From NCBI GenBank assembly GCA_963995505.1, contig OZ023180.1, forward strand, positions 8,405,263 through 8,469,262: 64,000 nt of DNA. Reading direction: 5' to 3'. The stretch's first letter is position 1; each line of letters opens with the position of its first letter. This DNA comes from Hypericum androsaemum. Taxonomy: Eukaryota; Streptophyta; Magnoliopsida; Malpighiales; Hypericaceae. A program made the translations under genes and the position numbers. Below, piece after piece: positions 22,175 to 36,492 of this stretch. The notes below the pieces were generated by a model. It searched no databases, was not told the DNA's origin, and saw nothing but the letters and a program-made list of their open reading frames with translations.

Positions 22175-25100
22175 GTCCCCTCCTCTTGAAAAGGATTTGT
22201 CCTCAAATCATCACCTACATCAAACGGACTCAAGTCAGCCACGTTAAACGAAGCACTTACATTATACTCACCCGGAAGGTCTAGCTTGTAGGCATTATCA
22301 TTGATGCGTTCGATCACTTGGAATGGACCATCTCCCCGTGGTAGCAACTTTGAACGTCTTTGTACAGGAAAACGCTCCTTCCTCATATGTAGCCAAACCC
22401 AATCTCCCGGCTCAAAGACAACCTTGTGCCTTCCTTTGTTTGCTTGCCTTGCATAGTGCTCCGTGCGCTTCTCGATGTTCATTCTTGCTTTCTCATGTAA
22501 CTGCTTGACAAATTCAGCTTTCTTCTTGCCATCTAAGTTAACTTGCTCACTCGAAGGTAGAGGTGATAAATCCAATGGAGTCAAAGGATTAAATCCATAA
22601 ACAAGCTCAAATGGTGAGAATTGAGTAGCAGAATGGACAGAACGATTATAAGCAAACTCAACATGAGGCAAACATTCTTCCCAAGTCTTAATGTTATGCT
22701 TAATGAGTGCTCTCAAAAGTGTAGACAAAGTCCTATTCACTACTTCAGTTTGACCATCAGTTTGAGGATGACAAGTAGTAGAAAACAACAACTTAGTACC
22801 TAACTTGCACCACAAGGTCTTCCAAAAGTAACTTAGGAACTTAGCATCTCTATCAGAGATAATTGTCCTAGGCATGCCATGCAACCTAACAACCTCTCTA
22901 AAGAACAAATCAGCAATGTTTGAAGCATCATCAGTCTTATGACATGGAATGAAATGTGCCATCTTAGAAAACCTATCCACTACCACAAAAATTGAATCTC
23001 TTCCACGCTTAGTCCTAGGTAGGCCTAACACAAAATCCATAGAGATATCAATCCAGGGCTCACTAGGTATAGGTAGTGGGGTGTACAAACCATGGGGTTT
23101 TACCTTTGACTTGGCTTGCTTGCAAGTGATGCAACGACCACAAACTCTCTCAACGTCTCTCTTCATGTGTGGCCAAAAGAAATGATCTTGTAGCATTGCC
23201 AAGGTCTTTGCAATTCCAAAATGCCCCATTAAGCCACCTCCATGTGCCTCCTGAATTAGTAATTCTCGCATCGAACAATTAGGCACACAAAGTTTGTTTT
23301 CACGAAATAGGTAACCTTCATTACGAAAGAACTTACCAAATGCACTTCTTTCAGTTGATCTAAACAACTCGCCAAAATCAACATCATCAACATACATCTC
23401 CTTAATGTGTTCAAAGCCAAGTAGTTTAGCATCAAGAGTTGAGATCAAGGCGTACCTTCGTGATAGTGCATCAGCCACTACATTTTCCTTACCTTGCTTG
23501 TAGCGAATGACATAAGGAAATGTCTCAATGAATTCCACCCATCGTGCATGCCTCTTGTTCAGCTTGTGTTGCCCCTTTAAGTGCTTGAGTGACTCATGAT
23601 CAGTGTGAATCACGAACTCCTTGGGCCACAAATAATGCTGCCATGTCTCCAATGCTCGAACTAGTGCGTACAACTCCTTGTCATAGGTCGGGTAATTCAA
23701 GGTTGCACCACTTAGTTTCTCACTAAAGTATGCAATAGGTCTTCCTTCTTGCATAAGGACAGCTCCAATTCCTACACCAGAAGCATCACACTCTATTTCA
23801 AAAGTCTTAGAGAAATTAGGTAAAGCTAACAAGGGTGCATTAGTCAACTTCCCTTTCAGTAGTTGGAAAGCCTTCTCTTGAGCTTCTCCCCAAGTAAAGC
23901 CCACGTTCTTCTTGATGACTTCAGTTATGGGTGCGGCTATGCTACTAAAGTCCTTCACAAATCTCCTATAAAAACTAGCTAGTCCATGAAAGCTCCTAAC
24001 ATTAGCAACACTTGTAGGGCTTGGCCATTCACGGATAGCTCGGATCTTTTCTTCATCAACCTGTATTCCGTTAGCTCCAACAACAAAACCCAAGAATACA
24101 AGCTTATCCGTACAAAAGGTGCACTTCTTCAAGTTAGCAAACAATTGTTCTTCTCTAAGTGCATCTAAGACAGATTTCAAATGTTCTAGATGATCCCCCA
24201 CGTTCTTGCTATAGATGAGTATATCATCAAAGTAAACAACTACAAATTTACCAATGAATGGACGTAGAACATGATTCATGAGTCGCATAAACGTGCTAGG
24301 TGCGTTGGACAAACCAAATGGCATGACCATCCACTCATACAACCCATACTTAGTTTTAAAAGCAGTCTTCCACTCATCTCCTTCTTTCATCCTAATTTGA
24401 TGATAACCACTCTTCAAATCAATCTTAGAAAACATGCAAGAACCATGCAACTCATCTAACATGTCATCTAAACGAGGGATAGGGTGACGATATTTTACCG
24501 TTATGTTGTTGACTGCTCGGCAATCAACACACATTCTCCATGTTTTATCCTTCTTGGGCACAAGTAGGACTGGAACAGCACATGGACTCATGCTCTCTCT
24601 TACGTACCCTTTCTCCAACAGCTCGTTGACTTGCTTCTCAAGCTCCTTTGTCTCTTCAGGATTGCTTCTATATGCGGGACGGTTAGGTATGGTAGCTCCC
24701 GGGACAAAGTCTATTTGATGTTCAATCCCACGAATAGGTGGCAAACCAGGTGGTAGCTCGTCGGGAAAGACATCCTTGTAATCCTGCAAAAGAGACACAA
24801 CCGTACTAGGTACATGTGGTTCAAGCTCGTTAGTGTTTAAAAGTGCCTCCCTATACCGAAGTAAGTTCATAGGCTTCTTTGTAAAGCACGCTTGCTTAAT
24901 ATCACTTGTTCCCACATAGTAACTCTTTTTCCAACTCTCGTTTTTTCTCTCTTTGGCCGTTTTAATTTCTGTTTTTCCGGCTTCTTTTGTTTTCTCAATC
25001 TTTTCCTCTCCATTGGCCGTTTTTCTTATCTTTTTTTCGGCTTCTTCTCTCCTCTCATTCTTTTTCTTCTTGTCACGCTCTCTTTGCTCATCACTTTCTT

Positions 25101-26736
25101 TTTGCAACTGACGTTGATCTTCACAAACTTGTGATGGTGACAAGGGTGCCAAGGTGATTACTCTCTTCTTAAGTATAAATGAATACTTGTTGGTGTAGCC
25201 ATCATGATGCACTTTCCTATCAAACTGCCACGGCCTTCCTAACAATAGGTGACCAGCTTGCATTGGTACAACATCACACAACACTTCATCCTCATAGTTG
25301 CCAATGCGGAATGCTACCAATACTTGCTTCATCACTCGTACTTCTCCACTATCATTCAGCCATTGTAGTTTGTAAGGCTTAGGGTGTTTTCCCGTGAGTA
25401 ACCCTAACTTCTCCACCATAGTAGTGCTTGCAACATTAGCACAACTTCCTCCATCTATGATGACACTACACACCTTGTCTTTGACATAGCACCTTGTGTG
25501 AAAAATATTTTCTCTTTGAGCCACATCATTTTCTTCTTTTACTTGCACATTCAATGCTCTTCTAGACACAAGAGTAAGCCTCTCAGCAGCTTGGTACTCT
25601 TCCTCGGATACGTCCTCCAAAGAAGGCATGCTTTCATGCTCCGAATCCTCTTCTTCAGTTTCAATCTCTCCACTCTCCTTGATCACCATTGCTTGCTTGT
25701 TAGGGCATTGACTTGAGATGTGCCCTCTTCCTTGACACTTAAAGCACTTGATGTCACGGTTCCTAGCTGGAGTGACTTCCACTTTCCTTTGAGAATTAGC
25801 TTGAGAACTCTCGGATTTATGCTCTACTTTGGCTGCTTGTGGCTTGTCAAACTTCTTTTGGTAGTTTGGCTTCCAAGTAGAATTCGATGTAGCTTTTGTT
25901 CTCCCCTCTCCTTTCTTGAGTTGCTTCTCAATTTTCGTTGCCATATGCACCATGTCCTCCAACTCCACATAGTGTTGCAACTCAACTTTGTCTTGAATTT
26001 CAGGATTGAGTCCATTCAAGAACCTTGCCATTGTAACTTCTCTATCTTCATCTATATCAGCTCTTATCATGGCCATCTCCATCTGTTTGAAATACTCCTC
26101 CACACTCAAACTTCCTTGCCTCATTCCTTGTAACTTCTTATACAGCTCTCTATAGTAATGACTTGGAACAAATCTCTTCCTCATCACCACTTTCATGTCT
26201 TCCCAAGTAGCTATAGGGCGTTCTCTATTTCTCCTCCTGCTAGTCACAAGTTGATCCCACCAAGTTATAGCATAATCAGTGAATTCGGTGATGGCAAGTT
26301 TTACCTTCTTTTCTTCGGAGCTATTGTGGCAATCAAACACGAACTCAATCTTCTTCTCCCACTCTAAGTACGCCTCCGGGTCAGAACGACCAGCAAAGGA
26401 AGGTATCTTCAGTTTGATACTCCCTATGTTGTCGTCTCTCTTTGGCCTCGCCTCCCTAGGTGGACGGCTTGTTCTTGCTCTCCTAAGACTCCTTGTAGAG
26501 CCTACGCCTTCTTCCGACTCAGAATCAGCTCCGCTTGACTCTCCAATAGGTACTCCTCTCCTACGCCTTTGGAGTTCGCCTCGCGTTGGGGGGTTGTCAC
26601 GAGAATTCTCCACGGCATCCACGCGTAGTTGCAAAGGCTCCATCTGAGCTTGCACCATCTGCTCGAGCTTCCCGGCCAATGCATCCACTAATAACTTAAG
26701 GTCTATGTTTCCCATGGTTTGACCTTCATGTGACAT
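21949..26736 (-). CDS. G1-b Gag-Pol polyprotein, intact
   Basis: 1,595 codons, co-linear with the G1-a product: CCHC knuckle, IDGGS protease, YFDD RT, RNase H, integrase D,D,E and LTR-encoded tail. I see two residue differences from G1-a: Asp for Glu in the charged linker (KESDEQ), and Asn for Ile in the PMNLLRY stretch before RT. The Asn change is shared with G1-c, suggesting a common source copy. All catalytic motifs are kept. Confidence 0.96.
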   Translation of the reverse strand: MSHEGQTMGNIDLKLLVDALAGKLEQMVQAQMEPLQLRVDAVENSRDNPPTRGELQRRRRGVPIGESSGADSESEEGVGSTRSLRRARTSRPPREARPKRDDNIGSIKLKIPSFAGRSDPEAYLEWEKKIEFVFDCHNSSEEKKVKLAITEFTDYAITWWDQLVTSRRRNRERPIATWEDMKVVMRKRFVPSHYYRELYKKLQGMRQGSLSVEEYFKQMEMAMIRADIDEDREVTMARFLNGLNPEIQDKVELQHYVELEDMVHMATKIEKQLKKGEGRTKATSNSTWKPNYQKKFDKPQAAKVEHKSESSQANSQRKVEVTPARNRDIKCFKCQGRGHISSQCPNKQAMVIKESGEIETEEEDSEHESMPSLEDVSEEEYQAAERLTLVSRRALNVQVKEENDVAQRENIFHTRCYVKDKVCSVIIDGGSCANVASTTMVEKLGLLTGKHPKPYKLQWLNDSGEVRVMKQVLVAFRIGNYEDEVLCDVVPMQAGHLLLGRPWQFDRKVHHDGYTNKYSFILKKRVITLAPLSPSQVCEDQRQLQKESDEQRERDKKKKNERREEAEKKIRKTANGEEKIEKTKEAGKTEIKTAKERKNESWKKSYYVGTSDIKQACFTKKPMNLLRYREALLNTNELEPHVPSTVVSLLQDYKDVFPDELPPGLPPIRGIEHQIDFVPGATIPNRPAYRSNPEETKELEKQVNELLEKGYVRESMSPCAVPVLLVPKKDKTWRMCVDCRAVNNITVKYRHPIPRLDDMLDELHGSCMFSKIDLKSGYHQIRMKEGDEWKTAFKTKYGLYEWMVMPFGLSNAPSTFMRLMNHVLRPFIGKFVVVYFDDILIYSKNVGDHLEHLKSVLDALREEQLFANLKKCTFCTDKLVFLGFVVGANGIQVDEEKIRAIREWPSPTSVANVRSFHGLASFYRRFVKDFSSIAAPITEVIKKNVGFTWGEAQEKAFQLLKGKLTNAPLLALPNFSKTFEIECDASGVGIGAVLMQEGRPIAYFSEKLSGATLNYPTYDKELYALVRALETWQHYLWPKEFVIHTDHESLKHLKGQHKLNKRHARWVEFIETFPYVIRYKQGKENVVADALSRRYALISTLDAKLLGFEHIKEMYVDDVDFGELFRSTERSAFGKFFRNEGYLFRENKLCVPNCSMRELLIQEAHGGGLMGHFGIAKTLAMLQDHFFWPHMKRDVERVCGRCITCKQAKSKVKPHGLYTPLPIPSEPWIDISMDFVLGLPRTKRGRDSIFVVVDRFSKMAHFIPCHKTDDASNIADLFFREVVRLHGMPRTIISDRDAKFLSYFWKTLWCKLGTKLLFSTTCHPQTDGQTEVVNRTLSTLLRALIKHNIKTWEECLPHVEFAYNRSVHSATQFSPFELVYGFNPLTPLDLSPLPSSEQVNLDGKKKAEFVKQLHEKARMNIEKRTEHYARQANKGRHKVVFEPGDWVWLHMRKERFPVQRRSKLLPRGDGPFQVIERINDNAYKLDLPGEYNVSASFNVADLSPFDVGDDLRTNPFQEEGTDVSKPKDAPTIKLVDSQQVQVPIGPMTRARARKLQSDFNGLMQEVWAQVGAYKCKDVHEAHAKPMHVIEAILEA

Positions 26737-27371
26737 GTTTGCTGCAAGAAAAATTGGTTAGTAATAAAAAAAATATGGCCTCACAAGCTCACTCCCTTAC
26801 GTGTATACTCTCAATGTAAGGTGCACTCAAGTTCACTCGTGTTTGCACTCAAATATTTGGCTTTTCTCTCTAAGGTACTCGCACACTCTTGCCTTTTTCC
26901 TCTCGTGATACTTGTATGTTCTTACTAAGGCTAGAACGGCCTTGCTTGAGCTTCACGCTTTAACAACCAGAATGTTAAAGTTCTTCTTTGGTCTTTCTTT
27001 TAGTCTTGCTCGCTTCCTTTTTGATTTTGTTTCCTCTTTAAGCTTGCTTGCGGCCTTGCTTCCTCTTTAGACTTGCTTGCGATCTTGCTTCCTCTTTAGA
27101 CTTGCTTGCGGCCTTTGCTTCCTCTTTAGGCTTCACGCACTTTTTCTTTTCTTTCCTTTTTCGTTTCTTTTCTTTTCTTTTCTTTTCTTTTTTTCTTTCT
27201 TTTCTTTTCTTTTCTTGCTTCACTCGTTTGTTTTCCTCTCTTTTCAAACAGCGAAGAGAGAAAAAAAAACGAACCAATAAGAACAAAAATAACGAGCAAC
27301 TAAACGAACCAACAAGAACAAAAATAACAAGGATAGTGAACTAAAGTAACAAGCTAAGCTCTGATACCAAC

Positions 27372-28174
27372 TGATATGAATCTCCGCGGAAAAGATTCAC
27401 AACTCGGACCGTTTGTTACTTTAGAATGGATCAGATCACAACTCACAAGAACTCACTCGAACTAAGGCACGAAATTGAACCTTAACCCGCAACAAGAACT
27501 TCTGAACCTTGACCTAAGGTCGAATCACGCCACAAGCGAGGATGGATGGTCCGCTTGATAAGTGAAAGATAAATTCCAGCCAAGACGACTCACCAGCCTA
27601 AGCAAGAACAAACGAGTATCAAACTCTCAACTAGCCAATGCTAAGTATTTCCGAATTGTGTGTCCGTTTTATTGCTAGGAGTCCTCTTTATATAGGCTCC
27701 CAAAGTACCAAAATATTCCTAAACAAGCTAACTCCTTAAAAAGGAGTTCAAAGGCTGGCCAAAACTCTCTTTCCTATTCTAAGGAGATTCTGGCCGAATT
27801 ATTCAACTAAAATAGGAAATAATCTAAACAAATAATATCTAATAGAATAACAATTAATTGCACGTCCTAACAAGAAGATGCATGGCCTAAATAGGTTGAT
27901 TCTTGCTGATTCTCCATGTGCGCATGCATCCAGAAGTTGGTGTGCATATTAAGCTTCCAAAATAGCCTCTATCACGTGCATGGGCTTTGCATGTGCCTCA
28001 TGCACGTCCTTGCACTTGTACGCACCAACTTGAGCCCAAACTTCTTGCATTAGTCCATTGAAATCAGATTGCAACTTCCTAGCTCGTGCTCTTGTCATTG
28101 GCCCAATTGGAACTTGAACTTGCTGCGAGTCTACAAGCTTGATAGTAGGTGCGTCCTTAGGCTTGCTCACATCA
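27372..28174 (-). repeat. 5' LTR of G1-b (803 bp)
   Basis: I see no difference from its 3' LTR. The primer site (reverse of TGGTATCAGAGC) is at 27358-27369. The leader runs 27357-26737 with the same purine tract and minisatellite as G1-a. Confidence 0.96.
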
Positions 28175-30492
28175 GCTCCGTTCGTTTCTCTACGTTCATT
28201 CGCGCCCTCTCATGCAGTTGCTTGACAAAATAAGCCTTCTTCTGGCCATCTAAGTTAACATGCTCACTCGAAGGCAAAGGTGATAAATCCAATGGAGTCA
28301 AAGGATTAAATCCATAAACAAGCTCAATTGGTGAGAATTGAGTAGCAGAATGAACTGAACGGTTATAAGCAAATTCAACATGTGGTAAACATTCTTCCCA
28401 AGTCTTAATGTTATGCTTGATAAGTGCTCTCAATAAAGTAGACAAAGTCCTATTTACAACTTCAGTTTGACCATCAGTTTGTGGATGACAAGTAGTAGAA
28501 AATAACAACTTGGTACCTAACTTACTCCACAAGGTCTTCCAAAAGTAACTCAAGAACTTAGCATCTCTATCAGAAATAATAGTTCTAGGCAAACCATGCA
28601 ACCTAACAACTTCTCTAAAGAACAAATCTGCAATGTTTGAAGCATCATCAGTCTTATGACATGGAATAAAATGTGCCATCTTAGAAAACCTATCCACTAC
28701 CACAAAGATTGAATCCCTTCCACGTTTAGTCCTAGGCAGTCCTAACACAAAATCCATAGAGATATCAATCCAAGGCTCACTAGGTATAGGTAGTGGGGTA
28801 TACAAACCGTGGGGTTTTTACCTTTGACTTGGCTTGCTTGCATGTGATGCAATGCCCACAATCTCTTTCTAGGTCGCGCTTCATGCGTGTCCAATAGAAG
28901 TGATCTTGTAGCATTGCCAAAGTCTTTGCGATTCCAAAGTGCCCCATCAATCCGCCTCCATGTGCCTCCTGAATTAGCAACTCTCTCATAGAACAATTAG
29001 GCACACAAAGTTTATTCTCACGAAATAGGTAACCTTCATTCCGAAAAAATTTACCACTTGCACTCTTCTCCGTAGCTCGGAACAGATCACCAAAATCAGT
29101 ATCATCAGTATACAACTCTTTAAGGTGTTCAAAACCAATTAACTTCGCATCAAGAGTTGAGATCAAAGCATACCTTCGCGATAGGGCATCAGCTACTACA
29201 TTTTCCTTACCTTGCTTGTAGCGAATGACATAAGGAAATGTCTCAATGAACTCCACCCATCGTGCATGCCTCCTATTCAACTTGTGTTGCCCCTTTAAGT
29301 GCTTGAGTGATTCATGATCAGTGTCGATCACGAATTCCTTTGGCCACAAGTAATGCTGCCATGTTTCCAATGTTCGAACTAGCGCATACAACTCTTCGTC
29401 ATAAGTTGGATAGTTCAAGGTTGCCCCACTTAGTTTCTCACTAAAGTAGGCAATTGGTCTCCCTTCTTGCATGAGGACAGCTCCAATCCCTATACCTGAG
29501 GCATCACATTCAACTTCAAAGATTTTAGCAAAGTTAGGCAAAGCCAACAAAGGAGCATTAGTCAACTTCTCTTTGATGAGTTGGAATAAGTGCTCTTGAG
29601 CTTCTCCCCAACTAAATCCAACGTTCTTCTTGATGACTTCAGTGAGGGGCGCGGCTAGGCTACTAAAGTCTTTCACGAACCTCCTGTAAAAGCTAGCTAA
29701 GCCATGACAACTTCGAACATTAGCAACACTTGTAGGACTTGGCCAGTCCCGGATGGCTCGGATCTTCTCCTCATCAACCTGTATCCCGTGAGCACTAACA
29801 ATAAAACCCAAGAATACAAGTTTATCTGTGCAAAAGGTGCACTTCTTCAAGTTGGCAAACAATTGATCCTCTCTAAGTGCATCTAGGACAGATTTCAAAT
29901 GCTCTACATGATCCTCTAAACTCGTACTATAAATGAGTATATCATCAAAGTACACAACGACAAATTTACCAATGAATGGACGTAAGACATGATTCATAAG
30001 GCGCATGAATGTACTAGGTGCATTAGATAACCCGAACGGCATGACCATCCACTCATACAATCCATATTTTGTTTGAAAAGCAGTCTTCCACTCATCTCCT
30101 TCTTTCATCCTAATCTGATGATAACCACTTTTTAAGTCAATCTTAGAAAACATGCAAGATCCATGCAACTCATCTAACATGTCATCTAAGCGAGGAATAG
30201 GGTGACGATATTTTACCGTGATGTTGTTCACAGCTCGGCAATCAACACACATCCTCCATGATCCATCCTTCTTAGGCACAAGTAGGACTGGAACAGCACA
30301 TGGGCTCATGCTTTCTCTCACGTACCCTTTTCCCAAAAGCTCATTGACTTGCCTCTCAAGTTCCTTTGTTTCCTCCAGATTACTTCTATATGCGGGGCGG
30401 TTAGGTATGGTAGCTCCTGGAACAAAGTCAATTTGATGCTCAATCCCTCGTATAGGTGGTAATCCAGCTGGTAGCTCTTCGGGAAAGACATC
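28175..30492 (-). pseudogene. G2-b RT-RNase H-integrase segment between G1-b and G1-c
   Basis: The antisense frame from [15 protein letters not shown] through RT (YFDD near 29955), RNase H (CDASG, TDHES) and into integrase is open from 30492 to about 28815. There one extra T in a T-run shifts the frame, and the remaining integrase continues as 28805-28167. An upstream ATG in the G1-c LTR (30567-30565) is in frame, giving an open stretch of 595 codons (30567-28780). It lacks Gag and protease, and its integrase is split. Confidence 0.88.
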
Positions 30493-31295
30493 TGATATGA
30501 ATCTCCGCGGAAAAGATTCACAACTCGGACCGTTTGTTACTTTAGAATGGATCAGATCACAACTCACAAGAACTCACTCGAACTAAGGCACGAAATTGAA
30601 CCTTAACCCGCAACAAGAACTTCTGAACCTTGACCTAAGGTCGAATCACGCCACAAGTGAGGATGGATGGTCCGCTTGATAAGTGAAAGATAAATTCCAG
30701 CCAAGACGACTCACCAGCCTAAGCAAGAACAAACGAGTATCAAACTCTCAACTAGCCAATGCTAAGTATTTCCGAATTGTGTGTCCGTTTTATTGCTAGG
30801 AGTCCTCTTTATATAGGCTCCCAAAGTACCAAAATATTCCTAAACAAGCTAACTCCTTAAAAAGGAGTTCAAAGGCTGGCCAAAACTCTCTTTCCTATTC
30901 TAAGGAGATTCTGGCCGAATTATTCAACTAAAATAGGAAATAATCTAAACAAATAATATCTAATAGAATAACAATTAATTGCACGTCCTAACAAGAAGAT
31001 GCATGGCCTAAATAGGTTGATTCTTGCTGATTCTCCATGTGCGCATGCATCCAGAAGTTGGTGTGCATATTAAGCTTCCAAAATAGCCTCTATCACGTGC
31101 ATGGGCTTTGCATGTGCCTCATGCACGTCCTTGCACTTGTACGCACCAACTTGAGCCCAAACTTCTTGCATTAGTCCATTGAAATCAGATTGCAACTTCC
31201 TTGCTCGTGCTCTTGTCATTGGCCCAATTGGAACTTGAACTTGCTGCGAGTCTACAAGCTTGATAGTAGGTGCGTCCTTAGGCTTGCTCACATCA
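30493..31295 (-). repeat. 3' LTR of G1-c (803 bp)
   Basis: Bounded by ACATC and the polypurine tract. Its promoter faces left into the RT-integrase frame of G2-b. Confidence 0.96.
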
Positions 31296-34200
31296 GTCCC
31301 CTCCTCTTGAAAAGGATTTGTCCTCAAATCATCACCTACATCAAACGGACTCAAGTCAGCCACGTTAAACGAAGCACTTACATTATACTCACCCGGAAGG
31401 TCTAGCTTGTAGGCATTATCATTGATGCGTTCGATCACTTGGAATGGACCATCTCCCCGTGGTAGCAACTTTGAACGTCTTTGTACAGGAAAACGCTCCT
31501 TCCTCATATGTAGCCAAACCCAATCTCCCGGCTCAAAGACAACCTTGTGCCTTCCTTTGTTTGCTTGCCTTGCATAGTGCTCCGTGCGCTTCTCGATGTT
31601 CATTCTTGCTTTCTCATGTAACTGCTTGACAAATTCAGCTTTCTTCTTGCCATCTAAGTTAACTTGCTCACTCGAAGGTAGAGGTGATAAATCCAATGGA
31701 GTCAAAGGATTAAATCCATAAACAAGCTCAAATGGTGAGAATTGAGTAGCAGAATGGACAGAACGATTATAAGCAAACTCAACATGAGGCAAACATTCTT
31801 CCCAAGTCTTAATGTTATGCTTAATGAGTTCTCTCAAAAGTGTAGACAAAGTCCTATTCACTACTTCAGTTTGACCATCAGTTTGAGGATGACAAGTAGT
31901 AGAAAACAACAACTTAGTACCTAACTTGCACCACAAGGTCTTCCAAAAGTAACTTAGGAACTTAGCATCTCTATCAGAGATAATTGTCCTAGGCATGCCA
32001 TGCAACCTAACAACCTCTCTAAAGAACAAATCAGCAATGTTTGAAGCATCATCAGTCTTATGACATGGAATGAAATGTGCCATCTTAGAAAACCTATCCA
32101 CTACCACAAAAATTGAATCTCTTCCACGCTTAGTCCTAGGTAGGCCTAACACAAAATCCATAGAGATATCAATCCAGGGCTCACTAGGTATAGGTAGTGG
32201 GGTGTACAAACCATGGGGTTTTACCTTTGACTTGGCTTGCTTGCAAGTGATGCAACGACCACAAACTCTCTCAACGTCTCTCTTCATGTGTGGCCAAAAG
32301 AAATGATCTTGTAGCATTGCCAAGGTCTTTGCAATTCCAAAATGCCCCATTAAGCCACCTCCATGTGCCTCCTGAATTAGTAATTCTCGCATCGAACAAT
32401 TAGGCACACAAAGTTTGTTTTCACGAAATAGGTAACCTTCATTACGAAAGAACTTACCAAATGCACTTCTTTCAGTTGATCTAAACAACTCGCCAAAATC
32501 AACATCATCAACATACATCTCCTTAATGTGTTCAAAGCCAAGTAGTTTAGCATCAAGAGTTGAGATCAAGGCGTACCTTCGTGATAGTGCATCAGCCACT
32601 ACATTTTCCTTACCTTGCTTGTAGCGAATGACATAAGGAAATGTCTCAATGAATTCCACCCATCGTGCATGCCTCTTGTTCAGCTTGTGTTGCCCCTTTA
32701 AGTGCTTGAGTGACTCATGATCAGTGTGAATCACGAACTCCTTGGGCCACAAATAATGCTGCCATGTCTCCAATGCTCGAACTAGTGCGTACAACTCCTT
32801 GTCATAGGTCGGGTAATTCAAGGTTGCACCACTTAGTTTCTCACTAAAGTATGCAATAGGTCTTCCTTCTTGCATAAGGACAGCTCCAATTCCTACACCA
32901 GAAGCATCACACTCTATTTCAAAAGTCTTAGAGAAATTAGGTAAAGCTAACAAGGGTGCATTAGTCAACTTCCCTTTCAGTAGTTGGAAAGCCTTCTCTT
33001 GAGCTTCTCCCCAAGTAAAGCCCACGTTCTTCTTGATGACTTCAGTTATGGGTGCGGCTATGCTACTAAAGTCCTTCACAAATCTCCTATAAAAACTAGC
33101 TAGTCCATGAAAGCTCCTAACATTAGCAACACTTGTAGGGCTTGGCCATTCACGGATAGCTCGGATCTTTTCTTCATCAACCTGTATTCCGTTAGCTCCA
33201 ACAACAAAACCCAAGAATACAAGCTTATCCGTACAAAAGGTGCACTTCTTCAAGTTAGCAAACAATTGTTCTTCTCTAAGTGCATCTAAGACAGATTTCA
33301 AATGTTCTAGATGATCCCCCACGTTCTTGCTATAGATGAGTATATCATCAAAGTAAACAACTACAAATTTACCAATGAATGGACGTAGAACATGATTCAT
33401 GAGTCGCATAAACGTGCTAGGTGCGTTGGACAAACCAAATGGCATGACCATCCACTCATACAACCCATACTTAGTTTTAAAAGCAGTCTTCCACTCATCT
33501 CCTTCTTTCATCCTAATTTGATGATAACCACTCTTCAAATCAATCTTAGAAAACATGCAAGAACCATGCAACTCATCTAACATGTCATCTAAACGAGGGA
33601 TAGGGTGACGATATTTTACCGTTATGTTGTTGACTGCTCGGCAATCAACACACATTCTCCATGTTTTATCCTTCTTGGGCACAAGTAGGACTGGAACAGC
33701 ACATGGACTCATGCTCTCTCTTACGTACCCTTTCTCCAACAGCTCGTTGACTTGCTTCTCAAGCTCCTTTGTCTCTTCAGGATTGCTTCTATATGCGGGA
33801 CGGTTAGGTATGGTAGCTCCCGGGACAAAGTCTATTTGATGTTCAATCCCACGAATAGGTGGCAAACCAGGTGGTAGCTCGTCGGGAAAGACATCCTTGT
33901 AATCCTGCAAAAGAGACACAACCGTACTAGGTACATGTGGTTCAAGCTCGTTAGTGTTTAAAAGTGCCTCCCTATACCGAAGTAAGTTCATAGGCTTCTT
34001 TGTAAAGCACGCTTGCTTAATATCACTTGTTCCCACATAGTAACTCTTTTTCCAACTCTCGTTTTTTCTCTCTTTGGCCGTTTTAATTTCTGTTTTTCCG
34101 GCTTCTTTTGTTTTCTCAATCTTTTCCTCTCCATTGGCCGTTTTTCTTATCTTTTTTTCGGCTTCTTCTCTCCTCTCATTCTTTTTCTTCTTGTCACGCT

Positions 34201-35857
34201 CTCTTTGCTCATCACTTTCTTTTTGCAACTGACGTTGATCTTCACAAACTTGTGATGGTGACAAGGGTGCCAAGGTGATTACTCTCTTCTTAAGTATAAA
34301 TGAATACTTGTTGGTGTAGCCATCATGATGCACTTTCCTATCAAACTGCCACGGCCTTCCTAACAATAGGTGACCAGCTTGCATTGGTACAACATCACAC
34401 AACACTTCATCCTCATAGTTGCCAATGCGGAATGCTACCAATACTTGCTTCATCACTCGTACTTCTCCACTATCATTCAGCCATTGTAGTTTGTAAGGCT
34501 TAGGGTGTTTTCCCGTGAGTAACCCTAACTTCTCCACCATAGTAGTGCTTGCAACATTAGCACAACTTCCTCCATCTATGATGACACTACACACCTTGTC
34601 TTTGACATAGCACCTTGTGTGAAAAATATTTTCTCTTTGAGCCACATCATTTTCTTCTTTTACTTGCACATTCAATGCTCTTCTAGACACAAGAGTAAGC
34701 CTCTCAGCAGCTTGGTACTCTTCCTCGGATACGTCCTCCAAAGAAGGCATGCTTTCATGCTCCGAATCCTCTTCTTCAGTTTCAATCTCTCCACTCTCCT
34801 TGATCACCATTGCTTGCTTGTTAGGGCATTGACTTGAGATGTGCCCTCTTCCTTGACACTTAAAGCACTTGATGTCACGGTTCCTAGCTGGAGTGACTTC
34901 CACTTTCCTTTGAGAATTAGCTTGAGAACTCTCGGATTTATGCTCTACTTTGGCTGCTTGTGGCTTGTCAAACTTCTTTTGGTAGTTTGGCTTCCAAGTA
35001 GAATTCGATGTAGCTTTTGTTCTCCCCTCTCCTTTCTTGAGTTGCTTCTCAATTTTCGTTGCCATATGCACCATGTCCTCCAACTCCACATAGTGTTGCA
35101 ACTCAACTTTGTCTTGAATTTCAGGATTGAGTCCATTCAAGAACCTTGCCATTGTAACTTCTCTATCTTCATCTATATCAGCTCTTATCATGGCCATCTC
35201 CATCTGTTTGAAATACTCCTCCACACTCAAACTTCCTTGCCTCATTCCTTGTAACTTCTTATACAGCTCTCTATAGTAATGACTTGGAACAAATCTCTTC
35301 CTCATCACCACTTTCATGTCTTCCCAAGTAGCTATAGGGCGTTCTCTATTTCTCCTCCTGCTAGTCACAAGTTGATCCCACCAAGTTATAGCATAATCAG
35401 TGAATTCGGTGATGGCAAGTTTTACCTTCTTTTCTTCGGAGCTATTGTGGCAATCAAACACGAACTCAATCTTCTTCTCCCACTCTAAGTACGCCTCCGG
35501 GTCAGAACGACCAGCAAAGGAAGGTATCTTCAGTTTGATACTCCCTATGTTGTCGTCTCTCTTTGGCCTCGCCTCCCTAGGTGGACGGCTTGTTCTTGCT
35601 CTCCTAAGACTCCTTGTAGAGCCTACGCCTTCTTCCGACTCAGAATCAGCTCCGCTTGACTCTCCAATAGGTACTCCTCTCCTACGCCTTTGGAGTTCGC
35701 CTCGCGTTGGGGGGTTGTCACGAGAATTCTCCACGGCATCCACGCGTAGTTGCAAAGGCTCCATCTGAGCTTGCACCATCTGCTCGAGCTTCCCGGCCAA
35801 TGCATCCACTAATAACTTAAGGTCTATGTTTCCCATGGTTTGACCTTCATGTGACAT
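31070..35857 (-). CDS. G1-c Gag-Pol polyprotein, intact
   Basis: 1,595 codons, same domain order as G1-a. It shares the Asn variant before RT with G1-b and differs from it at one place that I see, Glu for Ala in LLRELIKHN in integrase after the catalytic Glu. That site is not a catalytic residue, but a charged residue there could affect folding. Otherwise intact. Confidence 0.96.
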   Translation of the reverse strand: MSHEGQTMGNIDLKLLVDALAGKLEQMVQAQMEPLQLRVDAVENSRDNPPTRGELQRRRRGVPIGESSGADSESEEGVGSTRSLRRARTSRPPREARPKRDDNIGSIKLKIPSFAGRSDPEAYLEWEKKIEFVFDCHNSSEEKKVKLAITEFTDYAITWWDQLVTSRRRNRERPIATWEDMKVVMRKRFVPSHYYRELYKKLQGMRQGSLSVEEYFKQMEMAMIRADIDEDREVTMARFLNGLNPEIQDKVELQHYVELEDMVHMATKIEKQLKKGEGRTKATSNSTWKPNYQKKFDKPQAAKVEHKSESSQANSQRKVEVTPARNRDIKCFKCQGRGHISSQCPNKQAMVIKESGEIETEEEDSEHESMPSLEDVSEEEYQAAERLTLVSRRALNVQVKEENDVAQRENIFHTRCYVKDKVCSVIIDGGSCANVASTTMVEKLGLLTGKHPKPYKLQWLNDSGEVRVMKQVLVAFRIGNYEDEVLCDVVPMQAGHLLLGRPWQFDRKVHHDGYTNKYSFILKKRVITLAPLSPSQVCEDQRQLQKESDEQRERDKKKKNERREEAEKKIRKTANGEEKIEKTKEAGKTEIKTAKERKNESWKKSYYVGTSDIKQACFTKKPMNLLRYREALLNTNELEPHVPSTVVSLLQDYKDVFPDELPPGLPPIRGIEHQIDFVPGATIPNRPAYRSNPEETKELEKQVNELLEKGYVRESMSPCAVPVLLVPKKDKTWRMCVDCRAVNNITVKYRHPIPRLDDMLDELHGSCMFSKIDLKSGYHQIRMKEGDEWKTAFKTKYGLYEWMVMPFGLSNAPSTFMRLMNHVLRPFIGKFVVVYFDDILIYSKNVGDHLEHLKSVLDALREEQLFANLKKCTFCTDKLVFLGFVVGANGIQVDEEKIRAIREWPSPTSVANVRSFHGLASFYRRFVKDFSSIAAPITEVIKKNVGFTWGEAQEKAFQLLKGKLTNAPLLALPNFSKTFEIECDASGVGIGAVLMQEGRPIAYFSEKLSGATLNYPTYDKELYALVRALETWQHYLWPKEFVIHTDHESLKHLKGQHKLNKRHARWVEFIETFPYVIRYKQGKENVVADALSRRYALISTLDAKLLGFEHIKEMYVDDVDFGELFRSTERSAFGKFFRNEGYLFRENKLCVPNCSMRELLIQEAHGGGLMGHFGIAKTLAMLQDHFFWPHMKRDVERVCGRCITCKQAKSKVKPHGLYTPLPIPSEPWIDISMDFVLGLPRTKRGRDSIFVVVDRFSKMAHFIPCHKTDDASNIADLFFREVVRLHGMPRTIISDRDAKFLSYFWKTLWCKLGTKLLFSTTCHPQTDGQTEVVNRTLSTLLRELIKHNIKTWEECLPHVEFAYNRSVHSATQFSPFELVYGFNPLTPLDLSPLPSSEQVNLDGKKKAEFVKQLHEKARMNIEKRTEHYARQANKGRHKVVFEPGDWVWLHMRKERFPVQRRSKLLPRGDGPFQVIERINDNAYKLDLPGEYNVSASFNVADLSPFDVGDDLRTNPFQEEGTDVSKPKDAPTIKLVDSQQVQVPIGPMTRARARKLQSDFNGLMQEVWAQVGAYKCKDVHEAHAKPMHVIEAILEA

Positions 35858-36492
35858 GTTTGCTGCAAGAAAAATTGGTTAGTAATAAAAAAAATATGGC
35901 CTCACAAGCTCACTCCCTTACGTGTATACTCTCAATGTAAGGTGCACTCAAGTTCACTCGTGTTTGCACTCAAATATTTGGCTTTTCTCTCTAAGGTACT
36001 CGCACACTCTTGCCTTTTTCCTCTCGTGATACTTGTATGTTCTTACTAAGGCTAGAACGGCCTTGCTTGAGCTTCACGCTTTAACAACCAGAATGTTAAA
36101 GTTCTTCTTTGGTCTTTCTTTTAGTCTTGCTCGCTTCCTTTTTGATTTTGTTTCCTCTTTAAGCTTGCTTGCGGCCTTGCATCCTCTTTAGACTTGCTTG
36201 CGATCTTGCTTCCTCTTTAGACTTGCTTGCGGCCTTTGCTTCCTCTTTAGGCTTCACGCACTTTTTCTTTTCTTTCCTTTTTCGTTTCTTTTCTTTTCTT
36301 TTCTTTTCTTTTTTTCTTTCTTTTCTTTTCTTTTCTTGCTTCACTCGTTTGTTTTCCTCTCTTTTCAAACAGCGAAGAGAGAAAAAAAAACGAACCAATA
36401 AGAACAAAAATAACGAGCAACTAAACGAACCAACAAGAACAAAAATAACAAGGATAGTGAACTAAAGTAACAAGCTAAGCTCTGATACCAAC

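Larger units (their letters stand above)
21372..28174 (-). mobile_element. G1-b: complete young G1 retrotransposon, 6,803 bp
   Basis: LTRs at 27372-28174 (5') and 21372-22174 (3') are each 803 bp, and I see no difference between them. The TSD GCTCC is at 21367-21371 and 28175-28179. Same length and layout as G1-a. It inserted in the integrase region of G2-b, in the same orientation as its host. Confidence 0.97.
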
